The position numbers were made by a program, and so were the translations under genes. Positions 8,887 to 20,400 of a DNA stretch of 64,000 nucleotides are shown here, one piece after another (position 1 is the first letter of the stretch; each line of letters starts with the position of its first letter). The notes beneath the pieces were generated by a model. It was not told where the DNA came from. It made no database searches and saw nothing but the letters and a program-made list of their open reading frames with translations. The stretch is taken from NCBI GenBank assembly GCA_040386975.1, contig JAZKEO010000013.1:1-64000 (forward strand), in the 5' to 3' direction. Origin of the DNA: M2408 sp040386975 (lineage in GTDB: Bacteria > Bacteroidota > Bacteroidia > Flavobacteriales_D > Crocinitomicaceae).

Positions 8887-9610
8887 TTATTTTTTATAGA
8901 CTCTTATAGCCTGTGTTTTTGATGTAACATGAAGCTTTTTATAAATATTAGCTATATGATTACGAATAGTATGAGGGCTAACAAACATTTTTTGTGCAAT
9001 TTCCTTATATTCATATCCTTCCACTAAAAAATCTAGTACATCTTTTTCTTTACCAGTGAGTTTATAATTATCTTCTTCAGTTGTAGTTTCATTTGGTTTT
9101 TCAATTGAGGAATTCATAAGTAGTTTAAGAACGCGTCTTGCAATACTGGGAGACATTGGAGTACCTTCATTATTTAATAAATTTATNNNNNNNNNNGTCC
9201 ATTATTAACTTCTATCCCGAATACTTTGGTTAATTTAATAAAACTTAATTTATTAAAACTTCACTTATTTTGTCTATTGGCTCATCTTTTAATAAATAAC
9301 CATCAGCCCCAGCTTTGATTGCATTCACAATTTTATCGTCTTCATCAAAAATTGTTAAAATAAGAAATTTTAAATCTGGATAGCGTTCTTTCCCTTTTTT
9401 GACTGCTTCAATTCCGTCCATTATTGGCATATCTATATCCATCAAAACCAAATTTGGTTCAATACTTCTTCGAGCAATCATCATTTTTTCTAAGAAATCT
9501 TGTCCATTTTCTGCAGTAAATAATACTTCACAATTATCTAGTGCATTTAATTTTGTTTCTAAAGTATTTCTTATATTTGACTTGTCTTCTACAATCGCTA
9601 AATACATCAT
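8887..9610 (-). CDS. NarL/FixJ response regulator, interrupted by assembly gap
   Basis: Two pieces of one gene lie either side of a 10-N gap (9187-9196). The upstream piece (9245-9610) is a receiver domain with acidic residues VED (8-9), phosphoacceptor Asp58 in LMDIDMP and a conserved Lys in LLKDE. The downstream piece (8887-9186) supplies GTPMSPSIARR and a LuxR HTH, LTGKEKDVLDFLVEGYEYKEIA. Together they give a normal regulator of about 210 residues. About 50 bases between the gap and 9245 contain a stop and a 15-bp tandem duplication and do not fit either half, so they are probably an assembly artefact. The partner kinase ends 21 bases upstream. Confidence 0.85.
9187..9196. other. Assembly gap (10 N)
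   Basis: This is a placeholder scaffold gap inside the response regulator gene; its real length is unknown. Confidence 1.
9231..9260. repeat. 15-bp tandem duplication beside the gap
   Basis: TAATTTAATAAAACT (9231-9245) and TAATTTATTAAAACT (9246-9260) match at 14 of 15 bases. The duplication sits at the 3' end of the receiver half of the regulator gene and introduces the stop at 9245. Its position beside the gap suggests a contig-end error. Confidence 0.8.
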
Positions 9611-9631
9611 GTTTTCACTTTTAATAATACA

Positions 9632-11263
9632 TTACAACTTATTGAATTCCACAGCTAAGGTAAACTTTGTACCTTTTCCAATTTCAGATTGTACCCGCAA
9701 ATTGATCCCAACTTCTTGTGCTCTATTTTTTATGATGTTTAAACCAAAACCTGATGCAATTTCTTCATTGATATCGAAACCAATTCCATTATCATTAATT
9801 TGAATGGTAATTTTATCTGTTGATTTTATAGAGATTGATATTTCACTTGCTTTGGAGTATTTGAAAGCGTTGTTGATAATTTCCTGACAAATGCGGTAAA
9901 GATTGAGACCAAGTAAGGATTGTACTTTGAAATCAGATTCTAAATTTTCTAAAAAAACAACTTGAGTGGAGCTGTTTCTAAACATATTTCTTGTGTAAGT
10001 CTTTAATTTATCGGAGAAATCATTTAATGAAATGTCTTCCTCGTGAATTGCCCAAATAGTTTCTCTGAGATTACTTATAACACTTCTCACAGAATCATTT
10101 ATGTTTGAGATAAGTTTTTTCCTTTTTATTGGATTTTCTTCATTCAAGCCATCTAATGTGAAGAGAATAAATGAAAGTTGACCGCCCACATTATCATGAA
10201 GATCTCGTGAGATTCGTTCTTTTTCTTTTTGCAATTCAGTTAGTCTCTTTAATTCAGTTTCGTTTTTTTTAAGTCTTAACACATTAATTATCCAAAGTAC
10301 AAATATTATGATGAGCAAAATACCAACAATCAAACCAATAATTGTCCTATTTCTTGTTTCAATTTTCGCTTGATTTGTTTTTAATTTTTGTTGTAAAATA
10401 GCATTTTCTTTATCCTTCTTCTCGCTTTCATATTTTACTTTATATTCTGCTATTTGTTTTGAGGTTTCCTTACTGAAAATAGAATCTTTAAGTAAAATAT
10501 ACTTTCTGTAACTTTCCATTATGTCATTAGTTTTCAGTTTTGCTTTTACATCTGAAATAGCTCTTAACTGATACAAGATACCATTTGTATTTTTAGCATT
10601 CTCATATATTAGTAATGATTTATTGTAGAATATGAAAGCCTTTTTATAGTCTTTTTTCTCATAAAACCAGCGCCCCCTTTTTGATATTGTAAAAGCAATA
10701 AGGAGAGAATCCTTGGATAAAATAGAAAATTTTTCGGCTTCAATCAAGTGTTTGTCTCCATCTGAAATATTTCCCATCCTCTCAATAAACAATCCAGCAA
10801 TTACAACATGAGTTCGTGTTAGTTCTGTATATTTTTTTGTGTTTTTTAGAAATCTTAACGCTTTATTCAAATTTACCAAAGAAGAATCTAATTCATTAAA
10901 CTCAGAATAAATAGTTCCAATATTGTGGTAAAGTTTATATTTTAATGAATCTATATTACATGAATCAAGTAATTTTTTTGTTTCAATGAATGAATTTAAA
11001 GCTAATCGTCTATTATTCAGAAAATAAAGCATTTTTGCTACTTGCATTTTCGCGTAAGCAATTTCATTACAATCATTTTGCTTTTCTGCTATTTTGAGTG
11101 CTTTAGTATTTAATTCAAGAGCTTCAGCGTAATTACCATGATTAAATTTCTTCTCTGCAATCACATAATAATTATGCTCTCGTTTTTTAACTTGTGCAAA
11201 TACACTTGTTTGAAAGAAATAAATCAAATAAATAATTTTTAAAACCTGAATTGTTGACCTCAT
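9632..11263 (-). CDS. TPR sensor histidine kinase (HisKA_3 type)
   Basis: The protein of 543 residues has a signal peptide (1-24), periplasmic TPR-like helices (about 30-260), a coiled coil, one membrane helix (about 307-329), then the kinase. The phosphoacceptor is His356 in SRDLHDNVGGQLS, the LytS/NarX-type dimerisation box, followed by an HATPase domain (NNAFKYSKA, DNGIGFD, GFGLNII). It should phosphorylate the NarL-type regulator encoded 21 bases downstream. I chose the ATG at 11263 because it begins the signal peptide and lies just after a TATTTTTG box; a start at 11299 would lie upstream of that promoter. The stimulus is unknown. Confidence 0.88.
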   Translation of the reverse strand: MRSTIQVLKIIYLIYFFQTSVFAQVKKREHNYYVIAEKKFNHGNYAEALELNTKALKIAEKQNDCNEIAYAKMQVAKMLYFLNNRRLALNSFIETKKLLDSCNIDSLKYKLYHNIGTIYSEFNELDSSLVNLNKALRFLKNTKKYTELTRTHVVIAGLFIERMGNISDGDKHLIEAEKFSILSKDSLLIAFTISKRGRWFYEKKDYKKAFIFYNKSLLIYENAKNTNGILYQLRAISDVKAKLKTNDIMESYRKYILLKDSIFSKETSKQIAEYKVKYESEKKDKENAILQQKLKTNQAKIETRNRTIIGLIVGILLIIIFVLWIINVLRLKKNETELKRLTELQKEKERISRDLHDNVGGQLSFILFTLDGLNEENPIKRKKLISNINDSVRSVISNLRETIWAIHEEDISLNDFSDKLKTYTRNMFRNSSTQVVFLENLESDFKVQSLLGLNLYRICQEIINNAFKYSKASEISISIKSTDKITIQINDNGIGFDINEEIASGFGLNIIKNRAQEVGINLRVQSEIGKGTKFTLAVEFNKL

Positions 11264-11270
11264 AACAATG

Positions 11271-11299
11271 CAAAAATAATTCAATTTTATTTGAAGCAA
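11271..11299 (-). promoter_or_regulatory. Promoter of the kinase-regulator operon
   Basis: The minus strand has TTG (11297-11299), 18 bases, then TATTTTTG (11271-11278), a complete Bacteroidota -33/-7 pair. It lies directly before the ATG at 11263, implying a very short leader, and supports that start. Confidence 0.6.
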
Positions 11300-11525
11300 G
11301 CGAAAATATTAAGTTTTTGAGCTTTCTAGTATAAATGTACTATTGTCTAAGCGGGATAATTTACCGTGATTTGTAAAAAAATAAAACATTGGTTTATGAC
11401 GTAAAAATTTAAAAAAAATGAATTTCCTTTTTATGAATTATGGCGGTGATTTTCATTATAATAAAGGTTTTATTTCAAAAAAGTCAATTAAAAAATCATT
11501 ATTAACTAATTTAAAAACAAAGATT

Positions 11526-12395
11526 ATGAAATTTACTCTAAAATTTATTCTACATGTAATATTATTTAACTCATTATTATATTCAAATATTAGCGCACAA
11601 ACTACAAACTACAAACTTTTGTATGATGATCCCTTAACTTACAAAAAGCTTTTTATTAATTTTAATTTAATTGAGTTAGATGTTATAAATCCTTCAAATT
11701 GGCGAGCTGGACTCGGTGCTGAATTTGCATTAAATCAAAAATTACTATTTCATGCTGATTATAATTTTACACCAATAGGGTCTGTTGGATTCAATAGTGA
11801 AACAATTAATAAGACTGGTGTTTGTTTTGAGGGGGGTGGAATCTTTTCATTTTCTTCTAAAATCAAAACTGGAAAAATGAAAATTGGATTCAATTCACAA
11901 AGAAGTCGCTATAATATGAAAATACAGTGTAATATTCAGAAACAATATGGTTTAAGAGCAGGAATAAATACATTTTCAACACCTAAAAAACATGATGGTT
12001 ACTCTTCCTATTCAACTGCTGTAAGTATTTACACAGGAATTGTTATAATGCGAACAAAAAATCCATTAGTAGATGTTGATGGTTTCGGAGCATATAGTAG
12101 AAATAGTCGTGGTAAATTATATCTTGATTTAATGTTTGCTCCAGTTATAAGCCTTAAAGATAATACAAATTATGATGCTTATCCTGGTTCTACCACTATT
12201 ACAGCATCAAATTTTCCAGAATTGACAAAAAATCATTTAGGTATACGACTTGGCTATATGAAAAGAACAAACTTCCCTATTCCTTTGTATCAAGGATTTG
12301 AAGCTGGGATTCGTCCAGGAATTGGTAATGGAGCTTTTTTCCTTATGAAACTTGCTATTAGTGTTGGATTTTTAGAAGGAAAAGCAAAAGTCTAA
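11526..12395 (+). CDS. Envelope protein of unknown function, probable beta-barrel
   Basis: I do not recognise this family. The 289-residue product has a signal peptide of about 24 residues ending NISAQ. The rest is rich in alternating hydrophobic and polar residues with glycine and aromatics, as in small outer-membrane barrels (for example GLGAEFALNQKLLFHADY and GIRLGYMKR). I chose the ATG at 11526 because the signal peptide starts there; the open frame extends back to 11418 with unlikely charged sequence. It is divergent from the sensor kinase and ends before a bidirectional terminator. Confidence 0.65.
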   Translation: MKFTLKFILHVILFNSLLYSNISAQTTNYKLLYDDPLTYKKLFINFNLIELDVINPSNWRAGLGAEFALNQKLLFHADYNFTPIGSVGFNSETINKTGVCFEGGGIFSFSSKIKTGKMKIGFNSQRSRYNMKIQCNIQKQYGLRAGINTFSTPKKHDGYSSYSTAVSIYTGIVIMRTKNPLVDVDGFGAYSRNSRGKLYLDLMFAPVISLKDNTNYDAYPGSTTITASNFPELTKNHLGIRLGYMKRTNFPIPLYQGFEAGIRPGIGNGAFFLMKLAISVGFLEGKAKV

Positions 12396-12487
12396 CCGAG
12401 TAATTTTAATAATATCTAATTATAATAAATAATAATGTAAGTACAAGATTATTTATTATATATTAGTATTTTCAAGTATGTTTAAAT

Positions 12488-12523
12488 AAAAAAGCTGTTT
12501 CTAATTGAAGAAACAGCTTTTTT
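12488..12523. terminator. Bidirectional terminator
   Basis: AAAAAAGCTGTTTC (12488-12501), loop TAATTGAA, then GAAACAGCTTTTTT (12510-12523) is a perfect 14-bp stem with an A-run and a T-run. It separates two convergent genes and should serve both. Confidence 0.92.
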
Positions 12524-12540
12524 GTTGAGCGAATTTATAC

Positions 12541-14097
12541 TTATAATTCAAACTTAATTCCTTGTGCTAAAGGCAAAGTATCTGAATAATTAATTGTATT
12601 TGTTTGTCTTCTCATATAAACTTTCCAAGCATCTGAACCTGATTCACGACCACCTCCAGTTTCTTTTTCTCCTCCGAAAGCACCACCGATTTCAGCTCCA
12701 GAAGTACCAATGTTTACATTTGCAATTCCACAATCTGAACCGTTATTTGATAAGAAATATTCTGCTTCTTTCAAATTGTTTGTCATGATAGAAGATGATA
12801 AACCTTGAGGAACACCATTTTGGATTGCGATAGCGTTTTCAACACCACCTTTGTATTTCAATAAATATAAAATTGGAGCGAATGTTTCGTGTTGAACGAT
12901 TTTAAACTTATTGTCAGCCTCAGCAATTGCTGGTTTTACATAACAACCTGATTCATAACCTGAACCAGTTAAAACGCCACCTTCAACAATGATTTTTCCA
13001 CCTTCTGCAACAACTTGCTTCAAGGCTTCTTCATACATTCTTACAGCGTCTTTATCAATCAATGGACCAACATGATTGTTTTCATCCAAAGGATCACCAA
13101 TTTTTAATTGACCATACGCTTTAACTAAAGCATCGCGAACTGTATTATAAATATCTTCGTGAATAATCAATCTTCGTGTTGATGTACAACGTTGTCCAGC
13201 AGTTCCAACAGCACCGAAAACAGCACCTGGAACGATTACTTTTAAGTCAGCACTTGGAGTAATGATAATTGCATTGTTTCCTCCTAACTCTAATAAAGAA
13301 CGACCTAAACGTCCACCAACAACTTCACCAACAGATTTCCCCATACGCGTTGAACCTGTAGCAGAAATCAAAGGAATACGTGTATCAGCAGTTAATAATT
13401 TTCCGATTTCAGCACCACCAATGATCAAACAAGAAACTCCTTCTGGAACGTCATTGTCTGTAAAAACTTCTTCTGTAATTTTTTGACAAGCAATTGCTGT
13501 GATTGGCGTTTTTTCTGATGGTTTCCAGATACAAACGTCTCCACAAATCCACGCTAAAGCAGTATTCCAATTCCAAACAGCAACTGGGAAATTGAACGCA
13601 GAAATAATTCCTACGATTCCTAATGGATGATATTGCTCATACATTCTGTGATTTGGTCTTTCAGAATGCATAGTCAAACCGTATAATTGACGAGATAAAC
13701 CTACTGCAAAATCACAGATATCGATCATTTCTTGAACTTCACCTAAACCTTCTTGCAAAGATTTTCCCATTTCATAAGAAACAAGTTTACCAAGTGGTTC
13801 TTTATAATCTCTTAATTTGTCCGCCAATTGACGAACAATATCTCCTCTTTTTGGAGCAGGAATTTGTCTCCAAACTTTATATGCTTCTTGTGCTTTTAAT
13901 ACAATCGCCTCATAATCAGACTCTGAACAAGATGAAACAGAAGCAATTAATTTTCCATCAACTGGAGAAATTGAATCAATTTTTGTTCCACGAGTACTAA
14001 ACCAATAGCTTCCTGTAGAAGCCCCACGATTAATGTTTTCAATACCTAATTGGTCTAATATTTCTTGGATATTTATACCAGCTTGAGTTTCAGCCAT
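12541..14097 (-). CDS. ALDH7-type aldehyde dehydrogenase
   Basis: This 518-residue protein is an NAD(P)+-dependent aldehyde dehydrogenase of the antiquitin (ALDH7) type. It has PLGIVGIISAFNFPVAVWNW (residues 155-175), the LELGGNN motif with the general-base Glu (about 268) and the catalytic Cys in GQRCTSTRR (about 302). ALDH7 enzymes oxidise alpha-aminoadipic semialdehyde in lysine or pipecolate degradation; that substrate is inferred from the family. No other lysine catabolism gene is adjacent. It stands alone between a terminator and a divergent promoter region. Confidence 0.88.
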   Translation of the reverse strand: MAETQAGINIQEILDQLGIENINRGASTGSYWFSTRGTKIDSISPVDGKLIASVSSCSESDYEAIVLKAQEAYKVWRQIPAPKRGDIVRQLADKLRDYKEPLGKLVSYEMGKSLQEGLGEVQEMIDICDFAVGLSRQLYGLTMHSERPNHRMYEQYHPLGIVGIISAFNFPVAVWNWNTALAWICGDVCIWKPSEKTPITAIACQKITEEVFTDNDVPEGVSCLIIGGAEIGKLLTADTRIPLISATGSTRMGKSVGEVVGGRLGRSLLELGGNNAIIITPSADLKVIVPGAVFGAVGTAGQRCTSTRRLIIHEDIYNTVRDALVKAYGQLKIGDPLDENNHVGPLIDKDAVRMYEEALKQVVAEGGKIIVEGGVLTGSGYESGCYVKPAIAEADNKFKIVQHETFAPILYLLKYKGGVENAIAIQNGVPQGLSSSIMTNNLKEAEYFLSNNGSDCGIANVNIGTSGAEIGGAFGGEKETGGGRESGSDAWKVYMRRQTNTINYSDTLPLAQGIKFEL

Positions 14098-14130
14098 TTT
14101 CTTAGATTTTTTCTTTTAATTAAACTTTTG

Positions 14131-14138
14131 CAAAGATA
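14131..14138 (-). promoter_or_regulatory. -7 box (TATCTTTG) for the ALDH gene
   Basis: TATCTTTG on the minus strand matches TAnnTTTG, 33 bases before the ATG at 14097. No matching TTG is seen upstream of it. Confidence 0.5.
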
Positions 14139-14334
14139 AAGAATTTTACGCTTATTTACTCAGATTTTTAGAAATCTTTAACAAAAATCTTCAATATAAG
14201 TGTTTGAATATTGTAATCCTATGTAGTCATAAGATAAATTTGTTCTTTTCAATTTAATTTGTATTTTTATAAAAATTTAATTTTTATTTAATAAATACGG
14301 TTTATTACGTAGTGTCTTTAAAAAAATGATTTGT

Positions 14335-14342
14335 TAATTTTG
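14335..14342 (+). promoter_or_regulatory. -7 box (TAATTTTG) for the giant PKD gene
   Basis: TAATTTTG matches TAnnTTTG and would give a leader of about 55 bases. A second candidate, TAAATTTG at 14235-14242 with a TTG 21 bases upstream, would give a leader of about 155 bases. The sequence does not decide between them. Confidence 0.45.
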
Positions 14343-14403
14343 TGGGTACTTTTTTAAAGAAATTACGTTAATTATAATATCGCTTTACAATCATATTCAA
14401 TAT

Positions 14404-17400
14404 ATGTTAAAACTTTACTCTAAATCCTTTTTTATATTTTTAATTTGTATTTGCTTTACATCAGAGGATTTACATGCTCAACTTGTAGCTAATGCTGGTC
14501 CAGATGTTTTTATTTGTCCAACAGGAAGTGTACAATTAGCGTCTCCAACTCCGCATACAGGCGGAACAGGTCCTTTTACCTATTCATGGGCGCCTGCTAC
14601 TAATTTATCCTGTACAAACTGCCCAAATCCAATTTCAACCACAAATATTACGAGAACTTATACTTTAACCGTTACAGACGCTTCATTACCAACTCCATTG
14701 GTTTCGACAGATCAGGTTACAGTCACTGCTGCAACAAATCCAACTTCATCTTTTACTTTTTCAGGTGCAAATAATCAATGTGCTAATCTTCCAATAAATT
14801 TCACGAATACTTCAACTGGAGCAACTACTTTTTCATGGAATTTTGGAGATCCGGCTTCTGGAGTGAACAATACTTCCACTTTACCAAATCCATCACATGT
14901 ATTTACAGCTGTGGGAGGTGCAACCCAAAATTTCACTGTAACCTTAATTACAACGAATGCTGCTGGTTGTCAAACAACAAGTACACAGACGGTAACAGTT
15001 CGTCAAACTCCAGGTCCAGATTTAATTGATCCAGCAACAGGATTTAGGAATTGTAATGGTCCAACAGCAGATTTTTCTTTAACAACTTTTGATATTTCAG
15101 CAAATCCAACAAATTCGTTTTTTCAAATCATTTGGGGTGATGGTACGGCAGATTTTACAGGTGCAGCTTTTCCTGGAGGAGGTGTTTCACATACTTACAC
15201 CACACAAGAGGTTTTCGATTTACAATATATTGTAACAAGTACAAATGGTTGTATTGATACAGCCTTGATTCCTGTTGCAAATACGAGTAACCCGTCAATT
15301 GGTGTTGCAACACTTGGTGGAACTACGGGTTGTGCTCCTTTAAATCTTTGCTTCCCTGTGAGTAGTTTTGCTGGAAACCACAACACTACAATTTATCTTA
15401 TCAATTATGGTGATGGTTCACCAATTGATACAATTAGTCACCCACCACCAAACCAATTTTGTCATACGTATTTGATTTCTTCATGTCCAGGTGATTATAC
15501 TTTCACAATTCAAGCTCAAAACTTGTGTAATACATCTCAAGCAACAGTAAATCCCATTGAAATTTATGAACCGCCAATTGCAGTAATTGGAGCAACACCA
15601 TTAGTAGCTTGTGTAAATACACCAGTAAGCTTTATTAATAATTCTAACCTAGGATTCAACTCTTCATGCAGTAGTTTTACAACATTTACTTGGACTTTTG
15701 ATGATGGAACTGGTCCAGTCGTTGTTAACTCATTGACTTCAACTGGAATGTTGCACACGTTTACAAATCCAGGTGTTTACGATGTTGTTTTAGCAACTTC
15801 AAATTCATGTGGATCAAGTGATGATACCATTCAAGTGTGTATTGAAGCGCCTCCAACACCTGATTTTTCAGTTGATGTTAATACTGCTTGTATTCCTTTT
15901 GATGTTGAAACAAACGATTTATCTGTTATTGCAAATGATTGTAACACAACACGTTCATGGGCAACACAATTTATGGCAACTTCATGTACGCCTTTTTCTG
16001 GAACAAGTAATTTTATAAACGGAACAACTTCAACAAGTTTAGAGCCTGAATTTGAGTTTTTAAGTCCTGGTACATTTCAAATTCAACAGACATTGACGAA
16101 TTCATGTGGAAATTTTGTTTCAACAGAAACCATTATCGCTCAAGCACCACCTGAGATTGGAATTAATCCTGTTTCAAGTATTTGTGGTGGACAAAGTATA
16201 ACTCCAACAGGAATTTTTAATGATTGTCTGGAATCGATAAATACCTATTTGTGGAATTTCCCTGGAGGTTCTGTAGCATCATCAAATGCTGAAATTCCTG
16301 GAACAATTTCTTATGCTGCAAATGGTTCTTATACGATAACATTAACTGCCACAAATTCCTGTGGCTCTGATGTTGCTACAACAGGATTAACTGTAAATGA
16401 TGTACCACCCGTTGTAAATCCATTTACGGTTTCCCCACTTTGTGCAGGTTACGACGCAATATTTACTTCTGATACGGTATTGAATGCAACTTACACTTGG
16501 ACTGGACCAAATGGTTTTACCTCTAATTTACAAAATCCAATTATCACAAATGTTACACCAGCAGATGCAGGTAACTACTCTGTTTTTGCATCTTTTGGAA
16601 CTTGTTCTGGATTGAGTGAAAGTGTGAGTTTAGTTATTTTGCCAATTACCATAGTAAATGCAGGAAATGATGTAGTAAATTGTATTGATGATGCGCCCTT
16701 TACAATTGTTCCGGTAACACCTGCGGGTGGTGTTTGGTCAGGAAATGGAATCAATGCTGCAGGACTTTTCACTCCAAGTTTAGCAGGAGCAGGACCTCAC
16801 ACTTTAACTTATACTTTTACTGACCCAGGAACTTCCTGTGTGTATTCGGATTCTATAACAGCAACAGTCAATGCTTTGCCAATAGTGGATGCTGGACCAG
16901 ATATTTCTCTGTGTAATCAGCCGATTGCAAATACTCTAACTCCAATAACACCTTTAAACGGAACGTGGTCGGGAGCAGGAGTTACAAATCCAACAGGTGA
17001 ATTTACACCTTCAGGAATTGGAGTTTTTGAAGTTTTTTATTCTTTTACTGACGGAAATGGATGTTTTAATGAAGATACAATTAACATAACAGTTATTGAT
17101 CCAACCAATGCGGATGCAGGTTTAGATTCAACAATTTGCGAAAATGGGAATAATGTGCAATTGACAGGTTTACCATTAGGTGGAACATGGACTGGGGTTG
17201 GAATTTCTCCTGCTGGGGATTACGATCCAACAGTTTTCGGTACTTTTACCATGACTTATAGTTTTGGAAGCGGAACGTGTCAAACATCAGACGAAATGGA
17301 TTTTATCGTGAATCCAGCTCCAACCGTTGACGCAGGAGATGATTTTACTATTTGTTTGGATGGCGGAACGGTTGATTTGAGCACTTCACCAACAACGACT

Positions 17401-20400
17401 CAAGGTGGAACTTGGACTGGAACAGGAATCACTAATCCTACAGGAATTTTTGATCCTGCAATTGCTGGAAATGGCTCTCATATTTTGACCTATAGCTTTA
17501 CTGATCCTCTTACAAATTGTTCAAACACAGACTTTTTAACAGCAACAGTTAGTGCTTTGCCAGTTGTAAATGCCGGAAATGATACGGTTTTATGTAATCA
17601 GCCCTTGGCTGTTCAATTACCTTCTTCACCTCCAGGTGGAGTTTGGTCAGGACCAAACGTTACTGTTGACGGACTTTTCACACCAAGTGGAACAGGCGTT
17701 TTTGAGTTGTTTTATAGTTTTACTTTATCTTCTTGCGACGCAAGTGATAGCATGGAAGTTACGGTCGTAGATCCTTCACAAGCGGATGCAGGTTTGGATT
17801 TAGAAATGTGTTTTTCTAATACACAAACACAGATTGTTGGTTTACCTATTGGCGGAACATGGTCTGGAACAGGAATTGCTGGAAATGGAGATTATACGCC
17901 AAATGTTCCAGGAACTTATACTTTGACCTATTCATTTGGTGGTGGAAACTGTTTGACAATAGATGATATGGAGTTAATTGTTCACGATTTACCAGTTGTT
18001 GATGCAGGTTCAGACGCTGTATTTTGTGAATCAGCGGGAGCAACAAACTTTATTGGAAGCCCAGCAAACGGAAATTGGACTGGTACAGGAATTACGAATG
18101 GATTTTTTGGAACATTTGATCCTTCCATTGCAGCGATTGGTATAAATACTTTAACATATACTTTTCAAGATCCAGTAACTACTTGTATCAACTCAGATGA
18201 TATTGACGTTTTGATCAATCCTTTGCCAAATGTCAGTTTTGCTTTTAACCCAATTGTGTGTACTGGAGTCACAGAAAATTTCACCAACAATACGATTTTA
18301 GGGAATACATTTTCATGGAATTTTGGCGATAATACTGCTTTAGATGCGGCTACAAATCCGACACATGCCTATGCAAATACAGGTTTTTTTGACATCAATT
18401 TAATCGCAACGACAATTGATGGTTGTGTAGATTCCTTATCTCAAACGATTGAAGTACGTGAAGCACCAACTGCTGATTTTACACTTGCTCCTGATTCCTC
18501 TTGTGGACCTTTGATCGTTAATTTTACGAATAATTCTACTGGAATTGGAGCTTTAGTTTTTGCCTGGGATTTTGGAAATGGAAACACTTCTGCATTGCAA
18601 AATCCGGCTGCCGAAACCTATCTTGCAGGAATCATTTCCGACACAAATTATTTTATCACTTTAAGTGTTACCAATTTTTGTGGAACAGTTTCAGATAACG
18701 ATTCTGTTAAAGTAATGCCTTTGCCTGTAGCTTTGTTCGGACCACGATTTGATATTGGTTGTTCGCCCTTTATTTTAGAATTTGCAAATAACAGTGTCGG
18801 CTTGCCTGATACGTATGCTTGGGATTTTGGAAATGGAACCACATCAACAATCAGTGATTCATTGTTTACCCAAACATTTGTTACTGGTTTAGATGACACA
18901 ACCTTTACAATCAAATTAATCGTTACAAACGAATGTGGTGTTGATTCAGCTTTTCACACAATCACGGTTTTACCACAAAGTGTAAATGCCTTTTTTAATA
19001 CAAATGTTACGGAAGGTTGTGCTCCACTTGCAGTTGATTTTACAAATTTATCTAATGGAGCACTTCAATTTGCTTGGGATTTTGGAGATTTGAATGTTTC
19101 TAGTAATGCCGATGCTACAAATACCTACACTCAGGCTGGTACGTACACTGTAAGAATGATAGCCAATAATGACTGTAGTGTGGATACTGCATTTGCAACT
19201 ATTCTTGTTCATCCGCAACCTCAAATTGATTTTACTTTTACCCCAAATAGTTCTTGTGTTGGTGAAACCTTTCAATTTACAAATCAATCTGTTGATGTTG
19301 CAAACTTGATGTATGATTTTGGAGATTTAACGCAATCAAATTTATCAAATCCAAGTCACATTTATTTATCAAGTGGAACTTTCCAAGTAACATTATCTGG
19401 AACAAGTACACTTTTTGCTTGTCAGGCTAGTATCACAAAACCAGTTACTGTTTCCACAACTCCGATTGCAAATTTTACAATGAATGTAAACGATGTGTGT
19501 GATCCTTCTCCAGTTTCTTTTAGCAATACGAGTCAGAATTTTGCTTTTACAACATGGAATTTTGATGATGGAAATACTTCTTCTTTGAACAATCCAACAC
19601 ACACTTATACGAGTCCTGGAACGTATGATGTTGAATTAATTGTCGAAACTGCTGCAGGTTGTTCGGATACAATAAATCAAACGGTTCAAATTTTTCCTTC
19701 GCCAACAGCAGATTTTAACATCGCATTATCAAATTTATGTAATGTACCGGTAACAGCAACCTTGGATGATAATTCAACTGGAGCTACTTCTTATGATTGG
19801 AGTTTTGGAAATGGTACAACATCTACTTTAACAAATCCATCGGTTACTTATCCAAATCCGGGAATTTTTGATATTAAATTAGTTGTTTCAAATCAATTTA
19901 ACTGTTTTGATTCTTTGACAAAAACGGTGAATATTGACGATATTCCCGTAGCCAATTTCAATATTCCAGCTTATGATACTTGTAGTCCGAGTGTTGTTTC
20001 TTTTGTAAATACAAGTATTAATTTCACAATCAATTCATGGAGTTTTGGCGATGGAAACGTTTCTAATACACAAAATCCAAATAATATTTATGATGTTCCG
20101 GGAGACTATTTTGTAAAATTAGTTGTAGAAAACAACAATGCATGTAAGGATTCTGTTACGCAAATGGTTCGTGTTTATCCTGTTCCTACTGCTGATTTTT
20201 TAGTGTTTAACGCTGATTCTTGTAAAATTCCTGCACAAGTATTTACAAGTAATACATCTTCTGGAGCAACAAATTATTCTTGGAATTTTGGAAATAGCTT
20301 TACTTCTGTAATTACCAATCCAAGTTCTTTTTATGACGCAGCAGGAACATATTTCATCAAATTAGTAGCAACAAATCAATATGGTTGTCAGGATTCAATT

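Larger units (their letters stand above)
14098..14403. other. Divergent intergenic region (306 bp)
   Basis: The spacer separates the ALDH gene (minus) from the giant PKD gene (plus). It holds a minus-strand box TATCTTTG (14131-14138) and two plus-strand boxes, TAAATTTG (14235-14242, with a TTG 21 bases upstream at 14211-14213) and TAATTTTG (14335-14342). I see no ORF, hairpin or repeat in it. Confidence 0.7.

Noticed and set aside
8887..9610. Response regulator as a pseudogene
   Set aside because: The break coincides with a scaffold gap; both domains are otherwise complete and undecayed.
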